Assembly: GCA_030681555.1 (NCBI GenBank)
Contig: JAUXRW010000048.1
Span: 1 to 62,257, forward strand
DNA length: 62,257 nt
Direction of reading: 5' to 3'
Source: Acidimicrobiales bacterium
GTDB lineage: Bacteria; Actinomycetota; Acidimicrobiia; Acidimicrobiales; VFJN01
In this document: positions 47,735 through 59,600 of the stretch, piece after piece
How positions within the stretch are numbered: position 1 is the first letter of the stretch
Layout: each line of letters starts with the position of its first letter
The notes under the pieces: generated by a model
The model's input: only the letters and a program-made list of their open reading frames with translations
The model's database searches: none
What the model was told of the DNA's origin: nothing
Made by a program: the position numbers and the translations under genes

Positions 47735-49066
47735 TCAGATGCGGTCGAGGTGGAGGCCCAGCGACACGAGCGTGCCGTAGGGGTCGTTGTAGCCCCGCTC
47801 GAGGTGGTGGATGCCGTGCAGCACGGAGGAGCCCTCCGCGGCCGCGGCAGCGATCACCGACGAGAACCCCGCTCGCACGTCAGGGATCGTGACCTCGGCC
47901 CCCTGCAGCTTCGACACGCCCCGGACCACTGCGGAGTGCAGGGCGGACGAGTCGTGGAAGCGGCACGCGGGGCCGCCGAGGCAGGTGTCGAACAGCTCGA
48001 TCTCACCGCCCATGGCCTTCACGGCGTCCACGTAGCCGAGGCGGTCCTCGTACACGGTCTCGTGGAGCACCGACATGCCCCCGGCCTGCGTCATGAGGAC
48101 GATGAGGGGCGGCTGCCAGTCCGTCATGAACCCCGGGTGGGTGTCGGTCTGCACCGCAGCGGGGTTGAGGCGGGTGGCCGAGGCGCTGATCCAGGTGTCG
48201 TTGATGGTGAAGTGCGCGCCCATGCGCTGCAGCGTGTTGATGGCCGTGACCAGCCGGTCCTGGTTGCACCCGGCGACGCGCACCTCTCCGCGGGTCATGA
48301 GGCCGGCGACGAGGTAGCTGAAGGCCTCGAGGCGGTCGCCTTGGAGACGGGCCTCGGCCCCCTCGAGCCGCTCCACGCCCTCGATGACGAAGCGTCGGTC
48401 GGGCCGGAGGGCGATGTGGGCGCCCATCCGTTGGAGGAAGAGCGCCAGCTCCACCACCTCGGGCTCTGTCGCAGCGTTGTGCAGGACGGTGCGCCCCTCG
48501 GCGAGGACGGCGCAGAGCAGCACCGTCTCCGTCGCGCCGACCGACGGGTACGGCAGCGTGATGCGCGTGCCCTTGAGGCGTCCCTTCATGCGCGCCGTGA
48601 TGCCATGGGGCTGCACCTCGACCTCGGCCCCCATCTGCTGGAGGGCGCTGACGTGGAAGTCCACCGGTCGCCGGCCGATGCGGTCGCCGCCGACGAGAGG
48701 GACGAAGGCCTCGTGGGCGCGATGGAGCAGGGGCCCGAGGAGGAGGATCGGGATGCGGTTGAGCCCGGAGAACTCGAGCGGCACGCGGGGGGTGGGCTCG
48801 TCGGTCGGGACCACCGTGATGGCATGCCCGTCGATGGCGACCTCCAGGCCGATCGACCGGAGGATGTCCGCCGTGATGCCGACGTCGCCCACCGCAGGGG
48901 CGTTGGTGATCGTGGACGGTGAGTCGGCCATGAGGGCCGCCACCATGTGCTTCGTGACCGCGTTCTTCGAGCCGGCCACCTCGACGTCGCCGCGCAGCGG
49001 GCCCGTGGGTTCGATGCGCCAGGCGGCGCCAGGGTCCACGGCGGACGCGGGGGTGGGGGCGTCCAT
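47735..49066 (-). CDS. murA: UDP-N-acetylglucosamine 1-carboxyvinyltransferase (MurA), Asp variant
   Basis: First committed step of peptidoglycan synthesis: transfers enolpyruvate from PEP to UDP-GlcNAc. 443 residues. AGSKNAVTKH holds the catalytic Lys (34), RRPVDFHVSALQQMGAEVEV follows the active loop, VSVGATE-type PSVGATETVLL, TDWQPP and DVRAGFS are all in place. The loop reads VGGDRIG: Asp128 stands where most MurA have Cys (E. coli Cys115), as in M. tuberculosis. That change makes the enzyme insensitive to fosfomycin in known cases. A second MurA elsewhere in the genome cannot be excluded. Confidence 0.94.
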   Translation of the reverse strand: MDAPTPASAVDPGAAWRIEPTGPLRGDVEVAGSKNAVTKHMVAALMADSPSTITNAPAVGDVGITADILRSIGLEVAIDGHAITVVPTDEPTPRVPLEFSGLNRIPILLLGPLLHRAHEAFVPLVGGDRIGRRPVDFHVSALQQMGAEVEVQPHGITARMKGRLKGTRITLPYPSVGATETVLLCAVLAEGRTVLHNAATEPEVVELALFLQRMGAHIALRPDRRFVIEGVERLEGAEARLQGDRLEAFSYLVAGLMTRGEVRVAGCNQDRLVTAINTLQRMGAHFTINDTWISASATRLNPAAVQTDTHPGFMTDWQPPLIVLMTQAGGMSVLHETVYEDRLGYVDAVKAMGGEIELFDTCLGGPACRFHDSSALHSAVVRGVSKLQGAEVTIPDVRAGFSSVIAAAAAEGSSVLHGIHHLERGYNDPYGTLVSLGLHLDRI

Positions 49067-49138
49067 CGCCCGAGGCTACTGCGCCGCCCAGCCCCGGTAC
49101 CCTCCCAAGGTCGGTTGCTCTCCCCGTCGGCGGGTGGG

Positions 49139-49176
49139 GCGGCGAGGGGGCCACCATGCGGTGAGCCCCTCGCCGC
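49139..49176 (-). terminator. Terminator hairpin after glnB
   Basis: 11-base perfect stem GCGGCGAGGGG / CCCCTCGCCGC around a 16-base loop, about 25 bases beyond the glnB stop on the minus strand and upstream of murA. Confidence 0.65.
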
Positions 49177-49200
49177 GAGCAATGCTGGCGGACGGAGCGG

Positions 49201-51666
<2,466 letters not shown>

Positions 51667-51670
<4 letters not shown>

Positions 51671-52716
51671 CTCGAGGACTCGTCGTCCTCGTAGCGGTAG
51701 CGGAACGGGAAGCGGCTCCGGCCTGCGGCCCGTGGCGGCGGAGGAGCGGGCAACACGTCTGGGTCGGGCCCTTCGTCGGACGCCACCTCGCCGGCGTTGT
51801 CGGGAGCGTCGCCGGGGTGGGACAAGAACGAGAAAGCCCTCGTGCGAGCGCCGGTCTCCTCGTCCTCGGCGGGGAGCACGTCGCCGGACGGGTCAAGCTC
51901 CGCGTCCTGCACCGAGACGTCCTGCGGCGCCCACGGCAACGGCTCGATCTCCTCTTCTGGCGCCTCGTCGTGCGCGCCGGCCGCGGGGAGATCCGCTGGT
52001 CCGACCGACGGCTCCGGCTCGTCGAGCAGGAGCTCGTCTGCGAGCCCAGTCGCCTGGGCGGGGTCCGGCTCTGTTCCGGCCTCGTCAGCCTCTGCGGCGC
52101 TGCCGTCGTCGGTGGCTGCGCCGGGGGCCTCGCCAGCCGGCGCCGCAGGGGCGTCCTCGCCGGCTGCCGTGGCCGCTTCGGCACCGGGCGCCTCGTCATC
52201 GGGGCTGATCGCTGCTTCCTCCTCGAGGCCCTCGGTGCCGGTGCCCCCGAGGCTGCCCTCCGCTGCGGCGTCCTCGGGCTGGCTCTGCGTGGCCACGGGA
52301 CGGATGGCCTGCGTTCCGGCGGCCGGCACCACGTAGAGGGTGAGCGCCCGGACCAGCTCGTCGTCGAGGTAGAGGCGCACCTGGTGCGTGCCCCAGGTGC
52401 GGGCCCGCACGCCGGTGATGGACAGCACGAGCGGCACCTGCTGCACCTCGTGGGGGAACAGGCCCTCGTCGCTCACCCTGAAGAGGTTCTGCAGCTCCGC
52501 CAGCACCGTGCCGTGTCGGTTGATCACCTCGGCCCGCAGCGTGTGCTCCATGCCCGCGTCTTCCAGCGGGACCTCGATGACCAGGCCGACCATGAGGCCG
52601 AGGGGCGACGGCAGCTCCTGTCGGTAGAGCCGGGAGACGGCGCCCGACGAGCAGAAGAGCAGGCGGTCGCGCACCTGTGCGAAGTCGCAGAGCACGGCGG
52701 TGCTTAGGTCGAGCAT
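51667..52716 (-). CDS. DUF6941-like protein with acidic low-complexity tail
   Basis: 349 residues. The first ~135 form a compact beta-rich domain: LDLSTAVLCDFAQVRDRLLF, SSGAVSRLYRQELPSPLGLM, VGLVIEVPLEDAGMEHTLRA and ARTWGTHQVRLYLDDELVRA. I associate this with a family named DUF6941, without certainty. The remaining 200 residues are Ala/Glu/Pro/Asp-rich and probably disordered, ending in basic-acidic RFPFRYRYEDDESSS. No signal peptide, so cytoplasmic. Downstream of the SEC-C gene after 97 bases on the same strand. Confidence 0.65.
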
Positions 52717-52813
52717 CGGATCGTCACCTCGGTGGTCGCGTGGTCGGAGGGTCGGTCGGCCCCGCGCGAGCGGACTCGTGCAGGCGCCGCCCGGTCGAGC
52801 CCGACCGGGGCTC

Positions 52814-54613
52814 TCAGGGCGCTGCCGCCATCGCGGTGGGATCGTGGTCGGCCCGCCAGCCTACGGCGGGGGGCGCGGTCCATCCGAACTCCCGGCCGAG
52901 AACAGCGGCGATCGGCGCCGCCTCGCCCGCATCGAGGAGCGGCGCCAGCTCGTCGACGACGTGCTCGGCGATCGGCAGGGCGCTGCCCGGGAGGGCCAGG
53001 GGCCCCTCGCGCACCGCCGCCAGCACGAGCTCTGCCCGGGCGACCTTGGCGGCGGACGGCCCGTCGAGCACGAGCTCGGCCCCGCCCGCACGGTCGCGCA
53101 CCGCGCGGCCGCCCTGCACGACGTCCCAGATGCGATGTCGTGCGCCGCGCCAGACCTCGGCCAGCTGCAGCTCGTCGTCCGGCAGCAGGTGGCGCCGTTG
53201 GTCGACGAACCGGTCGAACACGCCGCCCTCGGCCAGGCAGAGCTCGGTGACCGCCGGATCGCATGCAGCCGCGATCACGCGCGCGGGCGCGTCCTCTGGA
53301 GCGTGCACGCCGGCGTGGGCGACGGCGACGGCGAAGAGGACGGCGCGCTGTGGCGGGCGCTGCAGGAACATCACGGCCTTCGCGTGCAGCCACGGCGCAC
53401 GGGAGGCGAGGTCGTGCCCGTTGAGGCGGAGGCAGCACTGCTTGTGCTTGCGGCCCGACCCGCACCAGCAGGGCTCGTTGCGCCCGACCAGGCGCGGCCC
53501 ACTGGCCGTGTAGCGAGCCAGCAGCTGGGCGTCGGGATCGTCGTTCGGCACGTGCGCAGCGCGGAGCAAGGCCGACGCCTCGCGGGCGTCCCCGCGATCC
53601 GACGCGAACCACGCGGCGTCCACGAGGGCCGCCGGAACCTGGCCGCTGCGCGTGGCATGGGCGAGGGCCGAGGCGTGGTCGGCGGGATCGCCCCGCCACT
53701 CGGCGAGGCGGAGGTGGAGGAAGGCCAGTCCCGGATTGCTGTCGTCGCCCACGGCGGCGCGCAGGCGGCCCAGGAGCAGTTCGAGCCGGTCGGGGTCGAC
53801 CAGCTCGCCTCCCACCACCTGCTCGGCCAGCGCAGAGACGGCGCCCGGATCGTGGAGCGCAGCCAGCACCTCGGTCTCGACGGGAGCCGCTGGGTCCGTG
53901 GTGAGGACGGCACCGAGGAGGCGCTCGGCGGCAAGCGACGATTCGAGCCCGAGGCCCGGGACGCCGACCGCTTCTTCCGCCTTCGCCGCCGGGCGGACAT
54001 CGGCTCGGTGGACGGTGGTGCCGTCGACATCGAGCCCGGACGCGTGCAGGAGGTCGCGAATCGGTGCCGGCGTGGTGCCGAAGAGCCCAGGCTGGTCGAT
54101 CAGCAGGTGCAGCAGGAGGTCCAGCAGGGGGACGGGGTGACCGCCGCCGATCCGCTGGAAGGTGGCGGTCATCGCAGCGGCGTCGACGGGGGTGTGGACC
54201 ACCGGTGCATCCCAACGGACGAGGAGGTCGCTCCCGGCGACGCTCAGGAGCACGGTGCCCCCGGCCGGCGCCCCGTCGAGCCAACCGTCAGGGCCCCGGA
54301 GTACGAGCCGTGGCGCGCCGCGCTGGCCCACCTCACCCGCGTCGAGCCTGGCCACCCGGACCTCGCCGCCCGAGCTGAGGGTGTAGTGGTGGGAGAACGC
54401 CGCGACCGGCGCGAAGTCGGGGACGACATCGAGCCACCCGGAGACGAGCTCGGCCTGGGTCACCCGGTGGGCGAACCACCGGTCCTGGACGAGACGGTCG
54501 TTGACCACCATCTGGCGGCCGGGTGCCAGCCACGCGCCGGCGGTGATCTCGTCCATCGACGCCAGGTCGAGCGGATCCCCCGAGGGCTCGGGCGTCAGGT
54601 CGGCCTCCGTCAT
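52814..54613 (-). CDS. SEC-C motif protein of unknown function
   Basis: 599 residues. A SEC-C zinc motif lies at about residue 383-400, VGRNEPCWCGSGRKHKQCC, as in the SecA tail and many uncharacterised proteins. The N-terminal half is a mixed alpha/beta region of unknown fold (EITAGAWLAPGRQMVVNDRL, DVVPDFAPVAAFSHHYTLSS), the middle is helical and TPR-like (LHLRLAEWRGDPADHASALA), and the C-terminal half repeats helical pairs. ATG 54613 overlaps the stop of the Pro-rich gene (ATGA). SEC-C can bind ribosomes or SecB-like partners; here it may link to envelope export, an inference from its neighbours. Confidence 0.75.
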   Translation of the reverse strand: MTEADLTPEPSGDPLDLASMDEITAGAWLAPGRQMVVNDRLVQDRWFAHRVTQAELVSGWLDVVPDFAPVAAFSHHYTLSSGGEVRVARLDAGEVGQRGAPRLVLRGPDGWLDGAPAGGTVLLSVAGSDLLVRWDAPVVHTPVDAAAMTATFQRIGGGHPVPLLDLLLHLLIDQPGLFGTTPAPIRDLLHASGLDVDGTTVHRADVRPAAKAEEAVGVPGLGLESSLAAERLLGAVLTTDPAAPVETEVLAALHDPGAVSALAEQVVGGELVDPDRLELLLGRLRAAVGDDSNPGLAFLHLRLAEWRGDPADHASALAHATRSGQVPAALVDAAWFASDRGDAREASALLRAAHVPNDDPDAQLLARYTASGPRLVGRNEPCWCGSGRKHKQCCLRLNGHDLASRAPWLHAKAVMFLQRPPQRAVLFAVAVAHAGVHAPEDAPARVIAAACDPAVTELCLAEGGVFDRFVDQRRHLLPDDELQLAEVWRGARHRIWDVVQGGRAVRDRAGGAELVLDGPSAAKVARAELVLAAVREGPLALPGSALPIAEHVVDELAPLLDAGEAAPIAAVLGREFGWTAPPAVGWRADHDPTAMAAAP

Positions 54614-56547
54614 TCGACGACGGGAGGGGGCTGCGTGGTCGGAGGCGGCGGGGGCTGCGTGGTCGGAGGTGGCGGCGGGGGCTGCGTGGTCGGAGGCGGC
54701 GGGGGAGCCGTGGTGCTCGGGGCGCGGGTGGTGGCCGTCGCCCGTCGGACGGTCGTCGTGGTGCGACGCGCGACCGTTGTGCTCGTGCGCCGCCGTGCCG
54801 TGGTGTCGGTCACGGCCTCGCCCGTGGTGGTCTCGACCGGCACGACCGCCTCGGTCACCGGCACGGCCGCGGTCGTGGTGTCGGAGGTGCTGCGGGTGCG
54901 GCGGATCGTCGTGGAGGTCGAGCTCGTCGTCTCGTCCTCCGACGCCACGAGGCTCGGACGCTCGGAATCGTCGATGAGCTGCGTGCCGAGGCCGATCAGC
55001 CCGAGCACGCCGGCGGCCAGGCCCAGCGCCACGAGCGCGCGACGACCGCGCCGGCGGCGCTTGGGCGCCGGGTCTAGCCCGCTGGCGTCGTCGTCCTCGA
55101 CGCCCTCGCCGAGGTGGTGGCCGTCCACCGGTGCGGCGGCGGCGGTCGCCGCACCGGCTGCCGTGCCTGCACCCGCCGCCGCAGCGGCGCCGTACATACG
55201 AGCGTCGGCGACGGCGGCGGCGCGTCGCGGCCGGTGTGCATCGAGCTCTGGCTCCGCGAGGGCTCCCTGCACCGGGCCGAAGACGGACGCGTAGTCGAGG
55301 CTCGAGACGTCGATGGAGGCGCCGGCGCCGTCCGCCATCACATCCTCGGGGCCGAGCGGGAACGACGAGTCGATCAGGAGCGCATCCTCCATCTGCTCGT
55401 CGAGCTCCGCCTCCAGCTCGGCCTCGACCTGGTCGGGCTCCGCCTCGTGGCGGAAGGAGGTGAGCGCGGGTGCCGGCCCTGGCCCGACGATCTCGCCGCC
55501 GGTGCCCCGACCCCAGAGGTCGACGTCGACGGGGGCCATCGTGGCCCCCGCCGCGCCGTCGGCGTCCGGGTCGTCGGGCGTGGGGACGTCCGTCGTGGCC
55601 CGTTCGGCCGCGATGCGCAGGCCGTCGCCGGGCGGAACGGCGATGCCCGTCTGGGCGGTGGCGCCCACGAGGCCCGCAGCGGCGGCACCGCCGACGACGG
55701 CGACCGGACCCGTCAACGCTTCGTCCTGCTCGTCGCCGTGCTCCTCGTCCTGTGCATCGGCGCGGGCCGCCAGATCCTCTGCGAAGCGATCACCGGCGGC
55801 AGGGGCCTCCGCAGCGCCGTCCGACTCGTCGTCGGACTGATCGAGCACCGCGTCCGGAGGGGCCATGTGGCGGGGCCGCACGGTGGCGTCGATGCGCTCG
55901 AAGGCGGCTGCGTCGTCGGTGGGGGCTGCCCGCTCCGGCGGCTCCTCGTAGGCGACCTCGGGCACCACCCCCGGCTTCGGGACCGCCGCGGGTGCGGGCG
56001 GGGGGCTCCCGGCGCCGATATCGCGGGCAAGATCGTCGAACCCGTCGTCCTCCAGGAGCGGAGGCACGACCGCCGCACCGACCCGACGGCGGGGTGGCTG
56101 GGCCAGCGCGGGCGGGCTGAACGCGTCGACGGAGAGGCCGGCGACGTCCTCGGCGTCGTGGTCGGTCTCCAAGGCGCGTGCCACATCTCGCTCGTCGAGC
56201 GACGGGAGGCTGAGGTTCGTCCCTGTCTGCACCGGGCGACCGGCTCGCTGGCGGGCGATGCGCAGGGCAGTCGCGTCGTCGACGGCGTCGTTCTCCACCA
56301 CGACGACGTCCCAGTCGGCGGGGTTCTCGAGGTCCTCCACCGACACGAGGATGCGCGGCGGCCGAGAGACGGACCCCGTCGCCACAGGGGCCGTGGGCCG
56401 CTCGGGCTCGGTGGGCTCGGGGGGTTCCGGGGTCATGACGTGGTATCCATTCACCCACACCGGTCCGGTGGGTGCAACATCGTCGGGCGGTCGCGCGGCG
56501 ACCATGCCCGTGGTTGCGGGTTTGACTGCCCGGGGAGCGCGGGGCAT
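54610..56547 (-). CDS. Large membrane-anchored protein with Pro-rich extracellular tail
   Basis: Up to 645 residues from ATG 56547 (weak AGG upstream); ATG 56436 is another start. The N-terminal ~430 residues are cytoplasmic, acidic and low-complexity with short conserved-looking bits (RILVSVEDLENPADWDVVVV, NDAVDDATALRIARQRAGR). A basic cluster (KRRRRGRRA) precedes one membrane segment (LVALGLAAGVLGLIGLGTQL), then a Thr-rich extracellular part and a final array of PPPPPTTQ repeats (three copies) that could cross the peptidoglycan. No enzyme motif. Overlaps the SEC-C gene; divergent from the giant repeat protein. Confidence 0.7.
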   Translation of the reverse strand: MPRAPRAVKPATTGMVAARPPDDVAPTGPVWVNGYHVMTPEPPEPTEPERPTAPVATGSVSRPPRILVSVEDLENPADWDVVVVENDAVDDATALRIARQRAGRPVQTGTNLSLPSLDERDVARALETDHDAEDVAGLSVDAFSPPALAQPPRRRVGAAVVPPLLEDDGFDDLARDIGAGSPPPAPAAVPKPGVVPEVAYEEPPERAAPTDDAAAFERIDATVRPRHMAPPDAVLDQSDDESDGAAEAPAAGDRFAEDLAARADAQDEEHGDEQDEALTGPVAVVGGAAAAGLVGATAQTGIAVPPGDGLRIAAERATTDVPTPDDPDADGAAGATMAPVDVDLWGRGTGGEIVGPGPAPALTSFRHEAEPDQVEAELEAELDEQMEDALLIDSSFPLGPEDVMADGAGASIDVSSLDYASVFGPVQGALAEPELDAHRPRRAAAVADARMYGAAAAAGAGTAAGAATAAAAPVDGHHLGEGVEDDDASGLDPAPKRRRRGRRALVALGLAAGVLGLIGLGTQLIDDSERPSLVASEDETTSSTSTTIRRTRSTSDTTTAAVPVTEAVVPVETTTGEAVTDTTARRRTSTTVARRTTTTVRRATATTRAPSTTAPPPPPTTQPPPPPPTTQPPPPPTTQPPPVVE

Positions 56548-56686
56548 GCTTCTGCCTGGCTTGTGAAGTGTGCCCCACCCGCGGGCGACGACGAAGTACG
56601 ATCCCCCCACGTTGGTTTCCGGGTGGAACGCCAGCGACCGATCTATTTAGGCGGGCACCGACCCGCGATGAGCTCCTGGAGGAGAC

Positions 56687-59600
56687 TTGACCTACAGCAC
56701 CGGCGACGATCTGGACCGGACGACGAGCGGACGGTTCGTCCGCAACCTCGCCCTGTCACTTTCCGGGGGCGCACTTCTGACGCTCCTCGGAGCGTCTGCT
56801 GCACACGCGCAGGACACCTCCGGAGCAGCTGCCGCCGGGACGGATTCCGCCGGCACCGGCGCCGCCAGCACCGGCGATGCCACGGCGACCGGCAACCAGG
56901 CCAACACCAACACCACGCAGACGGTCACGGTCTCCGGCAACCTGGGCACGATCCAGGTGATCAACCAGCAGGCCAACGTCAGCAACACCGGCTCGGCCAC
57001 GGCGAACACCGGCGGCAACATCGCCATCGGCAACAGCTCCGACAACCAGGCCGAAGCTGATCAGGAGGGCGTCGGCTCCGGCATCGCCTCCAACACCGGC
57101 ACGGCATCCAACGGCAGCAACGGCACCGCCAGCATCACCACGGGCAACGCCACGGCCACCGGGAACGACTCGCACACGGTCATCAACCAGACCGCCAACG
57201 GTCAGGCCCACGGCCAGCTCGGTGGCATCCTGGTGATCAACCAGCAGGCCACCGTGAACAACAGCGGTGAGGCCGACGCCAACTCCGGCGGCAACACCGC
57301 GCTCGGCAACGGCTCCGACAACGAAGGCCTGCTGTGGCAGGACGCGGAGGGCGACGGCTCGCTGGCGTCCAACGGCGGCACGGCCACCAACTCCTCCGAC
57401 GGCAAGGCGACGATCAACACCGGCGCCGCATCGGCCACCGGCAACAAGTCCCGCACCGACGTCGTCCAGCAGGCCTCCGGCTCCGCCGGCGGTGCCCTGG
57501 GCGGCCTCGTCGTCATCAACCAGAACGCCAACGTCACCAACCAGGGCACGGCCACCGCCAACTCCGGGAACAACGAGGCCGAGGGCAACGAGTCGGAGAA
57601 CGACGCCGAGCTCGACCAGGAGGCCGGCGGCCTCGGCGGCGGCGCGGCCATCGGCATTGCTGCCAACAACGGGGAGGCCTCCAACCACTCCAACGGCACC
57701 GGCGCGATCTCCACCGGCGCTGCGACGGCCATCGGCAACGACTCGGTCACCAACGTCACGCAGTCGGCCAACTCGAACATCAGCGGCCCTGGCGGGGGCG
57801 CCATCGTCACGCAGAACTCCAGCGTCCTCAACTCCGGCACGGCCGACGCCAACTCCGGTGGCAACGAGGCCGACGGGAACCGCTCCGACAACGATGCCGA
57901 CATCGACGAGCAGGAGGCCGAGGGCTCCGGTGCCCTGGCCATCGGCGTCGTCGGCAACTTCGGCCTGGCGGAGAACACCTCCGACGGCACCGGCACCGTG
58001 AGCTCAGGCCGCGCCACGGCGGTGGGCAACCGGTCCGAGACCAACGTCAACCAGAGCTCCAACGTCACGGGCGGGGCGCTCAACGTCCACACCCAGGGCA
58101 ACCTCGTCACGAACATCGGTAGCGGCACGGCCAACTCCGGTGATAACGAGGCCGAGGGCAACGAGTCCGAGAACGACGCCGACGTCGACAACCAGGACGC
58201 CGACCTCGTGCAGCCGGGTGGCGTCACCGGGGTCAACGGGCAGTTCGCCAAGGCGCACAACTCCTCCGATGGCACCGCCTCCATCACGACGGGTGATGCG
58301 ACGGCCGTCGGCAACAGCTCCGAGACCAACGTCAACCAGCACATCGACCCCGCCGGCGTCGTGGTGGCCTCGCAGGGCACGGCCGTCATCAACGCCGGCA
58401 CCGCAACCGCGAACAGCGGCGGCAACTTCGCCCTCGGCAACGCCTCCGACAACGACGCCGACGTCGACCAGGACGCCGAGGTGGCCTCTGACAACGGTGG
58501 CGCCACCAACGCAGCCCTCGTGGGGGCGCTTGTCGCCCACAACGACGGCGAGGCCTCCAACGACTCCGACGGCACGGCCACCATCGTCACCGGCGACGCC
58601 ACGGCGACCGGCAACGAGAGCCAGACCTGGGTCGACCAGCAGTCGAACGGCACCGGCGACGGCGCCGGCGTCATCGTCAACACCCAGGGCGCCCTCGTGG
58701 TGAACGCAGGGGCCGCCGCGGCCAACAGCGGCGGCAACTTCGCCTTCGGCAACCTTTCGGACAACGACGCCGACGTGGACCAGGACATGGACGTCCTCTC
58801 CGACAACGGCGGTGACGTCGTGGTCATCGCTGCCGCAGTGGTCGGCAGCAACAACGGCCGGGCCACCAACGCCTCCGACGGCACCGCCACGATCCACACC
58901 GGCGACGCCACGGCCACCGGCAACCGCAGCGCCACCGCGGTCAGCCAGCTGGCCAACGGCGACGTCGACGGCCTCGGCGGGGTCATCAACACCCAAGCCG
59001 CCGTGGTGACCAACACCGGGCTCGGCGTGGCCAACAGCGGCCTGAACCTGGCCGTCGGCAACGCGTCGGAGAACGAGGCCGATCTCGATCAGGACGTCGA
59101 GATCGCCTCCGACAACGGCGGCGACGTCTTCCTTCTCGCCTTCCCCGGCGGCGTCACCGGCACCAACTCGGGCACGGCGTCCAACGAGTCCGACGGCACC
59201 GCCGAGGTGCACACCGGCAACGCCGACGCCACGGGCAACGCGTCGGCCACGAACCTCAGCCAGGTGGCCGAGGGCTCGGTCGATGGCCTCGGGCTCGTGG
59301 TCAACACGCAGGTCGGGGGTGTGGTCAACGCCGGTCTCGGCATCGCCAACAGCGGCCTCAACGCTGCCGTCGGCAACGTCTCGGACCAGGACGGCGGCGA
59401 GGGCGCCGACCTCGACCAGGACATCGACATCGCCTCCAACAATGGCGACGACGTCGCCGTGATCGCAGCCGCCGTCACCGGGAACAACTCCGGGACGGCC
59501 AGCAACACGTCCGACGGCACGGGCATCGTCCACACGGGAGGGGCGCAGGCCCAGGGCAACGTGTCCGGCACCATCTTCGAGCAGACGGCCACCGGCTCCG

